Shown: piece after piece, positions 8,558 through 16,669 of the stretch | Layout of the letters: each line of letters opens with the position of its first letter | Position numbering within the stretch: the first letter of the stretch is position 1 | Source: CAYJPV01 sp964372095 | Lineage (GTDB): Bacteria; Acidobacteriota; Vicinamibacteria; Vicinamibacterales; JAKQTR01 | Reading direction: 5' to 3' | Length of the DNA: 64,000 bases | Assembly (NCBI GenBank): GCA_964372095.1 | Contig: CAYJPV010000002.1 | Span: 248,001 to 312,000, forward strand | Position numbers and translations under genes: made by a program | Notes under the pieces: generated by a model | What the model saw: the letters and a program-made list of their open reading frames with translations, nothing else | Database searches by the model: none | What the model was told of the DNA's origin: nothing

Positions 8558-9273
8558 CGACGTTCGGGCGCCCATGCCAGCAGCCAGCGCTGCGGCCAAT
8601 GCGTGGTGATGGTGGCCCCAGCCAGCCCGGCGGACCTGGCCATCCGGCCGGCTTCCGCTGGCGTAAACGCCGCCGCGACCGACCGGGCGCCGTCGACGTG
8701 AAACACCCGGGAGCGAGACAGCATGCGGCAGCCGGCCCAGGCGAAAGCGTAGCCCAGCCGCGAGCGCCGCAGGTCCGATACGAGCACGAGGCGGCGGGCG
8801 GCGGCCTTCATCCGTCCGAGCAGCGCCACGGCGTCCTCCTCGTCGAGGTGGTGCAGGAACAGGGTGCACACCAGGATGTCCGCCTCGTCAGGCCACGCGC
8901 CCTTCAACGCTTCCGTGTGTTCGAACCGTACCCGTTCGACGCTGGCCTGCGCCGCGCGGGTTCGCGCGGCATCAACCGCCACCGGACTGTTGTCGACGCC
9001 GGTGATGTCGAGCACGATGCCCTCGCGGGCGGCGCGCCGCGCGATCGCGATCGCAACCTGGCCGCCGCCGCTGGCGACATCGACGAGACGAAGAGGCGTG
9101 CGTCGGGCCGCATCGGCTGCGCTGCGGATACGCGGCCAGAGGGACGCGGCCGTTCGGCTGACCAGGTTGGCCCGGCCGAGTGCAGCCAGGGCATGGCGAT
9201 GCTCGCGGATGTCGAGGCCGGGCTGATCCATCAGCTCGGCTTCGCGCCGGCGGGGGCGAAGGTCCGGAATCAA
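8554..9273 (-). CDS. Class I SAM-dependent methyltransferase of the type III PKS cluster
   Basis: A 239-residue methyltransferase. Motif I is LVDVASGGGQVAIAIA (about 63-78), the acidic post-I residue is in DITGVDNSPVAV, and the post-II region is DILVCTLFLHHLDEEDAVALL. This fits the UbiE-like/methyltransf_25 group. It is the first gene of the minus-strand trio and its TGA overlaps the next ATG. It presumably O- or C-methylates the polyketide product. It starts opposite the PEGA-like gene across a 225-bp divergent spacer (9274-9498), in which I see no convincing promoter. Confidence 0.88.
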   Translation of the reverse strand: MIPDLRPRRREAELMDQPGLDIREHRHALAALGRANLVSRTAASLWPRIRSAADAARRTPLRLVDVASGGGQVAIAIARRAAREGIVLDITGVDNSPVAVDAARTRAAQASVERVRFEHTEALKGAWPDEADILVCTLFLHHLDEEDAVALLGRMKAAARRLVLVSDLRRSRLGYAFAWAGCRMLSRSRVFHVDGARSVAAAFTPAEAGRMARSAGLAGATITTHWPQRWLLAWAPERR

Positions 9274-9498
9274 GATTCCTCATTATGCTCCGAACCAACC
9301 GGTGCCGGGCGCGCCGCGCAGTGTCCTCAACAGGTGATTCGTCGAAGCGGTGCAGCCCCAGGCGAGGAGAAATACCTAACAATTCGGCCAATCTCGCGAT
9401 GGCAGGATCATTGCTCTAGTGAGTGGTGTCGCCCGTCAGCCGGTCCCCGGGGCTTCCGTTTCAGACCCGGACTTGCGGCGGCGGCACTGGAGGATGTG

Positions 9499-10392
9499 AT
9501 GAAACTGCAACGACTCACGACGCCGGCGGTCATGATGCTGGCTCTCACGATGGCAGCCGCACCGGCCTTCGCGCAGTCCGGTGACTCTCGCCGCTCGCGC
9601 GACCGCTCGGCCCGTACGGCGGACTCCGGCAACCAGGCGCGTGCCGACCGTGGCAGTCGTGCCGGGCGCGACGTGGCCGTGAGCCGTTCGGACGCACGCC
9701 CGCAGTCGGGGCGCGCGACCACTGACGATGGGCGGAACCGCGCGACGGAGAACCGCAGCTACGGCGGCGGGCAGACGGGCAATCGTTCCGGCGCCTCCGG
9801 CCTGCCCGGTGCAGGTAGTTATCGCCCCGGCAACGATCGTGGCAGCAGCCGCAACGACACGTATCAGCGCAACAACAACCGCGGCTACGACAACCGCGGC
9901 TACGACGGCCGCAGCTACAACAACCGGGGCTACGACAATCGGGCGTACGACCGGGGCTACAACTCCCGCGTCTACTCGAACCGCGGCTACTCCGGACGCG
10001 ACTATGGACGCTACGGCAGCTACAACCGCGACATGTGGCGGGGCCGGGTTCGGTTCGGACTGAACGTCTCGATTTTCGCGGGCAACCCGTTCAGATTCCG
10101 CTTCGACTACGGCTGGAGACCGAGCTTCAGCTACTACTACACGATGCGGCCCGGCCTGGCCTACGGCGGCATGTCGTTCCTGCTCCAGCCCGACTACGCC
10201 GAGGTCTACATCGACGGTGAGTTTGTCGGAAACGCCAGGGACTTCGGTGGGCAGCCGGTGCCGGTGGCGGCCGGATACCACCGCATCGAGCTTTTCGCGC
10301 CTGGCTTCGAGCCGACGGCTTTCGACATCAACGTCCTGCCCGGGCAGGTGATTCCGTACCGCGGCAGCCTGTATCCGGAAGCCTACCGGTAG
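9499..10392 (+). CDS. Secreted Arg/Tyr/Asn-rich protein with C-terminal PEGA-like domain
   Basis: A 297-residue exported protein with a signal peptide ending at AAPAFAQ (about 26). Residues 27-120 are highly basic and rich in Arg, Ser and Asn. Residues 124-175 contain repeated RGYDN/RSYNN/RVYSN units in which tyrosine recurs every 4-8 residues. The tail from about 225 reads AEVYIDGEFVGNARDFGG and HRIELFAPGFEPTAFDI, which matches the PEGA surface domain. The ATG at 9499 has GGAGG six bases upstream and begins the signal peptide. The repeat zone is low-complexity, so the function is unknown. It may be a cell-surface or matrix-binding protein. The stop TAG opens a spacer that is heptamer-phased throughout. 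Confidence 0.75.
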   Translation: MKLQRLTTPAVMMLALTMAAAPAFAQSGDSRRSRDRSARTADSGNQARADRGSRAGRDVAVSRSDARPQSGRATTDDGRNRATENRSYGGGQTGNRSGASGLPGAGSYRPGNDRGSSRNDTYQRNNNRGYDNRGYDGRSYNNRGYDNRAYDRGYNSRVYSNRGYSGRDYGRYGSYNRDMWRGRVRFGLNVSIFAGNPFRFRFDYGWRPSFSYYYTMRPGLAYGGMSFLLQPDYAEVYIDGEFVGNARDFGGQPVPVAAGYHRIELFAPGFEPTAFDINVLPGQVIPYRGSLYPEAYR

Positions 10393-10402
10393 ACAGCCGA
10401 AC

Positions 10403-10446
10403 GCCGAACGGGGTCGGGTCCACGGACGGACCCGACCCCGTTCGGC
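10403..10446. repeat. Perfect 19-bp palindrome with 6-nt loop (REP-like hairpin)
   Basis: Arms 10403-10421 and 10428-10446 are exact reverse complements around the loop ACGGAC. The right arm ends inside the first heptamer of the following array. There is no T-tract on either strand, so it is not a canonical intrinsic terminator. It lies between convergent genes (PEGA-like and efp), where a bidirectional transcription block would be useful. Confidence 0.85.
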
Positions 10447-10584
10447 TATCGGCTATCGGCTATCGACTTTCGGCCTGCGGCGTTTGGCTTCCTACCGTCT
10501 ACTGTCTACTTCCTACTGTCTACTTCCTACTGTCTACTTCCTACTGTCTACTTCCTGCTTCTTGCTTCTTGCTTCCGGCCCCTA
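10443..10584. repeat. Heptamer tandem array ending in the efp stop codon
   Basis: Nineteen units of 7 bp are in unbroken phase from 10443 to 10575, changing gradually in sequence: CGGCTAT three times, then CGACTTT, CGGCCTG, TGGCTTC, alternating CTACTGT and CTACTTC, then CTGCTTC and TTGCTTC. Read on the minus strand, the first unit is TAGGGGC, whose TAG is the efp stop (10584-10582). The upstream unit CCGAACG is also doubled at 10397-10410. Confidence 0.9.
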
Positions 10585-11157
10585 CGCCCGCCCGGCGAAC
10601 TCCCGCGTTTCGGTGTGGACCTTCACCTTCTCGCCTTCCTTGATGAACAGCGGCACGCGGATCTCCATGCCCGTCTCGAGGGTGGCGGCCTTGGTCACGC
10701 TCCCGCTGGCCGTGTCGCCGCGGATGCCAGGCTCGGTGTAGGTGATGGTCAACTCGACGTGCGGCGGGAACTGGATGCCAATGGGGTTCCCGTTGAACTT
10801 CTGGATCTGGACCAGCAGGTTCTCGACCAGCAGGAACCGATCGTCGCCGATCAGGTCCGCGTTGAGCGTGAGCGTCTCGTAGGTCTCCTGATCCATGAAG
10901 TGGAACCCGTCGCCGCCCGAGTAGAGGAACGACGCGGGCACCATGGCGAGATCCGGTTCCTTGAACTTGTCGGCGGCCTTGAACGTCTTGTCGAACACGG
11001 CGCGTGTCAGCAGGTTTCGCATCTTGAGGCGTACCAGCGTCTGACCGCCCCGCGCCGTCGGCGTGGAAATCTCCACGTCGATGCAGTGGTAGGGCGCGCC
11101 CTCGAACTCGAAGTACATCTTCCGCTTGACGCCGATAGCCTCAATCAACGCTGCCAT
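10582..11157 (-). CDS. efp: Elongation factor P
   Basis: A 191-residue translation factor that relieves ribosome stalling at polyproline. The KOW-like domain I (1-65), OB domain II and C-terminal OB domain III with GDTASGSVTKAATLETG (about 152-168) and VPLFIKEGEKVKVHTETREF are complete. The tip loop that enters the peptidyl-transferase centre reads STPTARGGQ (31-39), so Arg36 replaces the modified Lys of E. coli EF-P. TARG at this place is the pattern of YeiP/EfpL and of several other EF-P lineages, so the protein probably needs no lysylation. No modification enzyme gene is nearby. The stop codon is the first three bases of a heptamer repeat array. Confidence 0.92.
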   Translation of the reverse strand: MAALIEAIGVKRKMYFEFEGAPYHCIDVEISTPTARGGQTLVRLKMRNLLTRAVFDKTFKAADKFKEPDLAMVPASFLYSGGDGFHFMDQETYETLTLNADLIGDDRFLLVENLLVQIQKFNGNPIGIQFPPHVELTITYTEPGIRGDTASGSVTKAATLETGMEIRVPLFIKEGEKVKVHTETREFAGRA

Positions 11158-11353
11158 GAGTCGATCCTCGAATCTGGTGGTTCCGGTTCGCCGTACTGGG
11201 GCCCGTCGCGGCCCGGCGATCTTCCTATTCTACCGGGCCTCGGGCCGTCTCTTCATGTTTCTTCCGCGCGCGTGGGCGGTCCAACAGTACAGGTATGATG
11301 CGGCGCGTCCGGACCTGAGCCCCCGCCGCGACGGTCCGCTTCCAGGGGGAACC

Positions 11354-12064
11354 ATGTCCAACTGCGCGAGACGTCTCTCCGGGGCATTCTGTCTTGCCAC
11401 GGTCATTGCCTGGATCCTGCCCGCCGGGGCCGCGGGTCCTGCTGCCGGCCGTGCCGACACCCGATGCCGCCGCGTCAAACTGGACGGCACCATCACGGTG
11501 ACGCCGAAGCCCAGAGCCGGCTTCAAGGGTGTCATCCTGGCGTCGGCAGGCACGTTCACGATGGATCTGATCTTCCCCGAACAGGGTGGAGACGTCCTCT
11601 ACCAGCAGAACACCGTCAGCCTGGCGCGGCTGAACAGCCACTCGTACGGCGGCGCGCGCCAGTGCCGGAACACGTTGCCGGCTTCGGCGACGGCACCGCG
11701 GCCCTTCACGGTGTGGGCCCACGTGAACGTCGATGCGGTGGTGACCGAAGACGGCTCGGGCAAGGTCAAGTCGGTCACCGATCAGTTCGACATGATGCTC
11801 AAGACCCTGCCGTCGTTCCCGGCGATCAGTTACACGGCGGTGTGTGACGGTGGCCAGCCGGGCACGGTGTCGGACTACGGCACGTCGATTCCGCAGTTGC
11901 TCCAGATCTTCAACCGCACGCAGTACAGCGGGAGTCTTGCGCTGAACCGGATCGGGGACAAACGGCACCTGCCGAACGTCGACCTGTTCGGTTCGATGAC
12001 GGCGACGGCCGAGTGGGAGACCCTCGAAACCCTGGTGCCGTGCGCGAACTTCCAGTACAAGTAG
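11354..12064 (+). CDS. Secreted protein of unknown function
   Basis: A 236-residue protein with a signal peptide (MSNCARRLSGAFCLATVIAW, cleavage near residue 27-34). The mature part has five cysteines (around RCRRV, QCRNT, VCDGG, PCANF) that could form disulfides, and is mostly beta-strand in pattern, e.g. KLDGTITVTPKPRAGFKGVI. The ATG at 11354 follows AGGGGGA. It is divergent from efp and 34 bp upstream of the small membrane protein, so the two may be co-transcribed. I do not recognise the family. Confidence 0.7.
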   Translation: MSNCARRLSGAFCLATVIAWILPAGAAGPAAGRADTRCRRVKLDGTITVTPKPRAGFKGVILASAGTFTMDLIFPEQGGDVLYQQNTVSLARLNSHSYGGARQCRNTLPASATAPRPFTVWAHVNVDAVVTEDGSGKVKSVTDQFDMMLKTLPSFPAISYTAVCDGGQPGTVSDYGTSIPQLLQIFNRTQYSGSLALNRIGDKRHLPNVDLFGSMTATAEWETLETLVPCANFQYK

Positions 12065-12098
12065 TTCCCGAACCTGTGATTCCGGCGAGAGTGACACG

Positions 12099-12737
12099 AT
12101 GAAGGTCGGCGACACGATCTGGCTGCTGCTGCTCGCGTGCGTGTTCGGACTGCTGGCGGTTCCCGCGACGCATCGGGCCTTTGTGGCGGCCACTTCCAGC
12201 CATCCCTACCTCGTCGGCTTCGCCAAGTTCTTCGTCCTGGCGACGATGGGGGAGTTGCTGGCTCGGCGCATTGCCTCCGGTGTGTGGAGAACGCCGGCCG
12301 GATTGCTCGCGCGCGCGCTCGTCTGGGGGTTCCTGGGCATCACCATCGTGATGGTGTTCGAGGTGTTTGCCGGCGGCGTGGCGGGCGCCCTGAAGAAAGG
12401 CCTGCTGCCCGGCGGCGACTCCCGTCTGGCGTTCGCGTTCTTTGTCAGCGCCATCATGAACCTGACGTTCGCCCCGGCGATGATGCTGTTCCACCGGGTC
12501 ACCGACACGTTCATCGACCTGCGCCATGCACGCCCCGGCACGCGAGTCGGCCTGGACGAGGTCGTGGCGGCGATCGACTGGCGCGGCTTCGTGTCGTTCG
12601 TCCTGGTGAAGACCATCCCTCTCTTCTGGATTCCCGCTCACACCGTGACGTTCCTGCTGGCACCCGAATACCGCGTGCTGGCGGCAGCGCTGCTGTCGAT
12701 TGCGCTTGGCGCCATCCTCGCGTTCGCGAAGCGCTGA
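12099..12737 (+). CDS. Small polytopic membrane protein, possibly Mpv17/PMP22-like
   Basis: A 212-residue inner-membrane protein with about five hydrophobic segments (7-24, 42-52, 73-95, 112-130, 167-210). Conserved-looking stretches are FVLATMGELLARRI, ALVWGFLGITIVMVFEVF and TIPLFWIPAHTVTFLLAPEY. The last resembles the C-terminal helix of Mpv17/PMP22-type proteins, but I cannot confirm the family. No catalytic residues are evident. Its TGA directly abuts the TCA (minus-strand stop) of the SGNH esterase, leaving zero bases between convergent genes. Confidence 0.7.
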   Translation: MKVGDTIWLLLLACVFGLLAVPATHRAFVAATSSHPYLVGFAKFFVLATMGELLARRIASGVWRTPAGLLARALVWGFLGITIVMVFEVFAGGVAGALKKGLLPGGDSRLAFAFFVSAIMNLTFAPAMMLFHRVTDTFIDLRHARPGTRVGLDEVVAAIDWRGFVSFVLVKTIPLFWIPAHTVTFLLAPEYRVLAAALLSIALGAILAFAKR

Positions 12738-13532
12738 TCAGCGTTTCTGCGCGAGGGCCTGCTTGATGGCCAGTTCAGCCAGGGGATTGATCGCAGCGTA
12801 ACCCTGCGCGTTCGGATGCAGGCCGTCGTCTGCGAGGTCGGCACGCAGCAGGCCCTTCTCGTCCGACAACACGGCGGCGTAGTCGAGATACACCAGCCCG
12901 GCCCGCTTCGCGTAGTCCTGCATCCAGGCATTGAGCGCAGCAATCTTCTCGGGCGGGCGCTGTTTCGTGCGGTTCAGCAATGACCCGTCCGGCCCGTGGC
13001 CGACGTCGTTGACGGGCATGACTGAGGACAACACCAGCCGGACACCGTGAGCCGCGGCCAGTTCGGCCATGCTCTCGATGTTGCCCTGGATGGCCTCGGC
13101 CGTCATCGGGCCCGTGTTGCCGGCGATGTCATTCGTGCCGGCCAGCAGGACGACAACCGCCGGCTTGAGGGCCAGCACGTCCTGCCTGAAGCGGAGCAGC
13201 AGCTGAGGGGTTGTCTGGCCGCTGATGCCGCGATTGAGGTAGCCCTTTCCCGGGAAGAAGCCGCCGAACCCCGGATTGTTCCAGTTGTCGGTGATGGAAT
13301 CGCCGAGGAACACCACCCGCGGTTGTCCCGCCGCAGGCGGCGGCAGTTCGTTGTTGGCTTCGCGATACCGGCCCAGGTTGGGCCAGTCGGTCAGCCGCGC
13401 TTCGTCACGGTCGAAGGCTTTCTGCAGTCTGACGACGTCGGCACACGGGCCCGTCAGCGGGATCACGGTCGACTGGGCGGCGGCCGCGCTGGCCGCGAAC
13501 ACGATCACTGCGCCGATCACGATCGTTCGCAC
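12738..13532 (-). CDS. Secreted SGNH/GDSL hydrolase
   Basis: A 264-residue exported esterase. A signal peptide (about 1-19, ending ASAAAAQ) is followed by the four SGNH blocks: FLGDSITDNW (nucleophile Ser), the Gly of NRGISGQTT, AGTNDIAGN, and DDGLHPN with the Asp-His pair. It starts at GTG 13532, which is supported by GGAGG seven bases upstream. Clustered with DUF4861 and pectate-lyase-like genes on the same strand, it is plausibly a carbohydrate (e.g. pectin or rhamnogalacturonan) acetyl-esterase. That substrate is inferred from context only. Confidence 0.88.
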   Translation of the reverse strand: MRTIVIGAVIVFAASAAAAQSTVIPLTGPCADVVRLQKAFDRDEARLTDWPNLGRYREANNELPPPAAGQPRVVFLGDSITDNWNNPGFGGFFPGKGYLNRGISGQTTPQLLLRFRQDVLALKPAVVVLLAGTNDIAGNTGPMTAEAIQGNIESMAELAAAHGVRLVLSSVMPVNDVGHGPDGSLLNRTKQRPPEKIAALNAWMQDYAKRAGLVYLDYAAVLSDEKGLLRADLADDGLHPNAQGYAAINPLAELAIKQALAQKR

Positions 13533-13631
13533 ATCAACCTCCGGGCGGAACTATCCCAGGACCGGTTCAACACCTGCGCGAGCGGCCCGCGCGCGACCGC
13601 GAGGACGCGTCGTGCGGCCGCTTTCAGGGGA

Positions 13632-15014
13632 CTAGCGACGGACTTCGTCCGCGACGAATCGTATACGCAACGGACTCTCGTACTCCAGCGCGGTCTGCAC
13701 GACGTACTGCTGGAACGTGTCCCAGGTCTTCAGGACGGCACCTTCGCTCCAGGCGCCGGCGATCAGGTACTCGTACGTCCCGTCGGCCCGCGGCGTCACG
13801 CGGAAGGTGTGGTTGCCGAGATAGTCGTTCACGAACTGGTACTCCGGGCGGAATGCGCCGGGCACGATGAGGGCGCTGCCCACCATGTCGATGTCGAGGA
13901 ACGACTGGCCGGTTTCGGGGTCGCTGGCTTCGGGACTCGCGGTGATGACCACGCCATCCCGCTGCAGATAGTGGTTTTCGCCCGTCTTCTTGCGAATGCC
14001 GACCGCCGGCTTCGCTCCGGCACGGATGGGCAGCCATCGTGTGAAGCGCACGTGGCAGGTGGAGTAGCTCTGGGCCGCGTACGCGGTGTACAACTGCTCG
14101 ACCTCGTAGCTGCCCTGCCCGGAGTCCCAGTTCATCGTCTTGACGCGCACCATCGAACGCACGGGGCCGTTGACGACCACGTCGTACGCGTAGCGCGTAT
14201 CGCTGATCTGGCCCGCGTTGAAGTTCAGGCGTACACCCGCCGCCGTACGGGCCGGCGTGTAGCGGGGCACCGACACCGTCGCCGGCGACTCGGGCGACTC
14301 GAACACCCCGATTCCTCCCGCGCCGAAGCTGTTTTCCACCGACTGGATGTCGGAGCCCATGGCCGGATCCAGAATCGTGACGCCGTACCCGTCCAGGTTC
14401 TCCATGTAGAGGCGGTTGGCGATCAGCATCGGCTTCCGTTTGCCGTATACATCGACGCTCGTCGGAAACCACAGCTTCCACCCGATGTGATTCGACTCCC
14501 AGAACGGGACGAGATGACGCATGTAGCTGCCGATGGCTGCGTGGGTCTCGTGAGGGTTCCAGCCGCGCTGGTTCATGCCCAGGTAGATCTCGATCCGCTT
14601 GGTGGCCGTGCGCCCGATGTCCGTGACGAAGAACAACTCGTCCCAGACGCCATCCTTGTCGAGGTCGTCCAGTTGCTGGAGCAGGATGTGGCCGTTGGAC
14701 TCGCCGCGTAGTTCGTGGCCCCCGGCGAGTTTCAGGCGAGCGGCGTCCGGTTCCGGCGCCGGCGGCAATGACGGATCAACGACGGTGACCTGGAGTTCGT
14801 GCAGGTCGGCGACCGGCATCTGGCCGCGCCGAATCACTACCGGGACGTTGACGCGATCGATATCGAGATCGTTCTTCAGCTCGAAGACCAGACGCCGGGA
14901 CGGTGCGAAGTCGCCCTGCGTGTACCACGCCCGGTCCTGCGCCAGCACGGCGGCGCCCAGGACCAGGCCACCGATTGCCACCACCATCCCCGCACGAACC
15001 CGAAGTCCCGTCAT
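13632..15014 (-). CDS. Secreted DUF4861-type protein of a polysaccharide locus
   Basis: A 460-residue exported protein. A hydrophobic N-terminus (about 8-25) precedes LVFELKNDLDIDRVNVPVVI, a beta-sandwich-like start, and a long body with NGHILLQQLDDLDKDGVWDELFFV and WFPTSVDVYGKRKPMLIANR. This composition is that of DUF4861 proteins, which recur in pectin utilisation loci of Bacteroidota and Acidobacteriota. Their enzymatic role is not established as far as I know. The ATG at 15014 has GAGGAG upstream. It lies 63 bp downstream of the PL10-like gene and is probably in its transcript. Confidence 0.75.
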   Translation of the reverse strand: MTGLRVRAGMVVAIGGLVLGAAVLAQDRAWYTQGDFAPSRRLVFELKNDLDIDRVNVPVVIRRGQMPVADLHELQVTVVDPSLPPAPEPDAARLKLAGGHELRGESNGHILLQQLDDLDKDGVWDELFFVTDIGRTATKRIEIYLGMNQRGWNPHETHAAIGSYMRHLVPFWESNHIGWKLWFPTSVDVYGKRKPMLIANRLYMENLDGYGVTILDPAMGSDIQSVENSFGAGGIGVFESPESPATVSVPRYTPARTAAGVRLNFNAGQISDTRYAYDVVVNGPVRSMVRVKTMNWDSGQGSYEVEQLYTAYAAQSYSTCHVRFTRWLPIRAGAKPAVGIRKKTGENHYLQRDGVVITASPEASDPETGQSFLDIDMVGSALIVPGAFRPEYQFVNDYLGNHTFRVTPRADGTYEYLIAGAWSEGAVLKTWDTFQQYVVQTALEYESPLRIRFVADEVRR

Positions 15015-15035
15015 GTCCGTCTCCTCTAATCCAGC

Positions 15036-15071
15036 CCCGCCTGCCCGCCGAAGCCTGTTGGGCGAAGGCGG
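15036..15071. repeat. Imperfect inverted-repeat patch between DUF4861 and PL10-like genes
   Basis: The spacer contains CCCGCC and its complement GGCGGG around an inner GCCC/GGGC pair with GCCGAAGCC in between. It resembles dispersed GC-rich palindromic repeats. No T-tract follows, and it lies within a putative operon. Confidence 0.45.
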
Positions 15072-15077
15072 GAGCCG

Positions 15078-16541
15078 TTACCGTCCCAATCCGGCCACGT
15101 AGGCCGAGAGGACGCCCAGGTTGCGCACGAACACGCCTGTCGCGATGCCGCGGATCGTCACGTGGTCACCCGAATTCATTCCGGACGTCTGGATCTCGTG
15201 GACGCGCACCGTGTCCGTGACCCAGGCGCCGCGCGCGTCCAGGCTCTTGACGAGGGCCGCGGCGTCCGCCGCGGACGCTGCGGGCCTGCGGCCGCGCGCA
15301 CCGAGGTACTCGGCCACGTACGCCGCCCGGGCCGCGGAGGTCGTGAGGGCCGCGACGGACTCGTACTCGCGCCGGATGGGTGCAACGTCCACCGCCGCCC
15401 TGACCTGCATGCCCGGCTCCGGGGTGGTTGTCCACTTGTAGAGACCGTACCCGTCGGCATTCCGCTCGGGGATGCGGATGTTGTACACGGGGAGATTGGT
15501 TCCCGGCTGCCAATAACGGGCTGGTGGCCGCTTCAGTTCCAGGGCTTCGCGATTCACGCGGTCGAACCAGGCCAGGCAGTGGGGGATCGGTGTCAGGTAC
15601 CGCTGGTCTCCCGTGAGCGCGTAGAAAAGCTGCAACACTCTGAGCGCATCGCGGCTCTCGCGGATGACGTATCCCGTCGGCTCGTGGGTGCGGGCGGCGG
15701 TCGGCCGCATGTCGGGCCCGTATTGCTCGGCCCACGCCGCTTCACCCTCGGGGCCCTGCACGGCAATCAGGAAGTCGGCACCGCGCCGTGCGGCCTCGAA
15801 ATACCGCGCGTCGCCCAGAGCGCGATACGCCCGGACGAGCAACTCGACGTACCCCTGGTGCGCGCCGTCATTCAGTGTGTAGTACGACGTGTAGTCCGGC
15901 AGTCCGTCGTGGGCGAACTCGTAGCGGAGAGGATAACGCTGGGGCCAGGCGCCGTTGGGATACTGCGCCTGCAGGACGAAGTCCAGCGCCTTCAGCAGCG
16001 GCGCCCGATACGCGGGATCGAGCGTGGTCATGTAGTACCGCAGCAGGAACTCCGCGCCGTCCGACGTGACCTGGTCGTCATTGGTGCAGTTGCCGTAGTA
16101 GTGCCGGTACTCCTCGTACCCGTACAGAAACTTCGACGCGCGCGTGGCGTACCACTCTTCGAGACCGGCCGGGTCGAAGTCGATGACGTAGTGCCAGCCG
16201 CCGAGCGGATGCTGGCCGAAGATCAGGGCGTCAGCGGCTTTCTTCGCGGCGTCCAGGAACAGACGGTCGCCGGTCGCGTCGTATGCGTCGAGGAACGCCA
16301 TGCCGACGCCAGGCGTACCACCCTGCGTCCAGATCTGGGACGGACGCGCCGGGACTTCACCCCACCGTGTCGAGAGATCGTCCGACACGGCCCAGACGTA
16401 TCCGCCCCGCACCGACACCTTCTCCACCATGAAGGTGGCAGCCTTCTTCATGGCCGCCAGCGCCTCATCCCTGGAGGGCTGGGCCCACGCCGGCGCCACA
16501 CACACCCCACACAGCACGACACACGCAAGTACACGTTTCAT
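15078..16541 (-). CDS. Secreted PL10-like pectate lyase / alpha-alpha toroid protein
   Basis: A 487-residue exported protein with signal peptide MKRVLACVVLCGVCVAPAWA. The body is an alpha/alpha toroid: repeated helical hairpins with the hallmark QYPNGAWPQRYPL (about 200-212) and YYTLNDGAHQGYVELL, which match the PL10 pectate lyase family (PNGGWPQ motif, substrate-binding Asp). The C-terminal part (about 400-487) is less conserved. The ATG at 16541 is preferred over an upstream TTG because it starts the signal peptide and has GAGG upstream. It should cleave polygalacturonate by beta-elimination, but another toroid lyase or hydrolase specificity is possible. It heads a run with DUF4861 and SGNH genes. 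Confidence 0.78.
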   Translation of the reverse strand: MKRVLACVVLCGVCVAPAWAQPSRDEALAAMKKAATFMVEKVSVRGGYVWAVSDDLSTRWGEVPARPSQIWTQGGTPGVGMAFLDAYDATGDRLFLDAAKKAADALIFGQHPLGGWHYVIDFDPAGLEEWYATRASKFLYGYEEYRHYYGNCTNDDQVTSDGAEFLLRYYMTTLDPAYRAPLLKALDFVLQAQYPNGAWPQRYPLRYEFAHDGLPDYTSYYTLNDGAHQGYVELLVRAYRALGDARYFEAARRGADFLIAVQGPEGEAAWAEQYGPDMRPTAARTHEPTGYVIRESRDALRVLQLFYALTGDQRYLTPIPHCLAWFDRVNREALELKRPPARYWQPGTNLPVYNIRIPERNADGYGLYKWTTTPEPGMQVRAAVDVAPIRREYESVAALTTSAARAAYVAEYLGARGRRPAASAADAAALVKSLDARGAWVTDTVRVHEIQTSGMNSGDHVTIRGIATGVFVRNLGVLSAYVAGLGR

Positions 16542-16627
16542 CGACAACCTCACTGGCAAGGCTTTCGGCTCGCGTCCCGCGGCTCCCGGCCTGCCCTGAA
16601 CCCTGCCCCCGCTAACCCCGAGTTCTT

Positions 16628-16669
16628 CAGCCCCTTGCCCCTACCCATACCCCTAGCCTCTAGCCCCTA
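16628..16669. repeat. Heptamer array starting at the stop codon of the large LamG gene
   Basis: On the minus strand six 7-bp units follow in phase: TAGGGGC (its TAG is the stop at 16669-16667), TAGAGGC, TAGGGGT, ATGGGTA, GGGGCAA, GGGGCTG. The unit sequence equals that of the array at 28597-28652. Confidence 0.85.

Noticed and set aside
9274..9498. Riboswitch or promoter in the divergent spacer of the PKS cluster
   Set aside because: I could find no consensus -35/-10 pair or recognised aptamer. The spacer is left as unexplained.
9436..10281. 281-residue open frame opposite the PEGA-like gene
   Set aside because: It is a Val/Ala-rich translation of the complementary strand of a low-complexity Tyr/Asn repeat, and the sense strand has a signal peptide and ribosome binding site.
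10443..10584. CRISPR array
   Set aside because: Units are 7 bp without spacers and drift in sequence, and no cas gene is present. The same holds for all other arrays here.
12099..12737. Firm Mpv17/PMP22 assignment
   Set aside because: Only the C-terminal segment resembles the family, so it is reported as a possibility.
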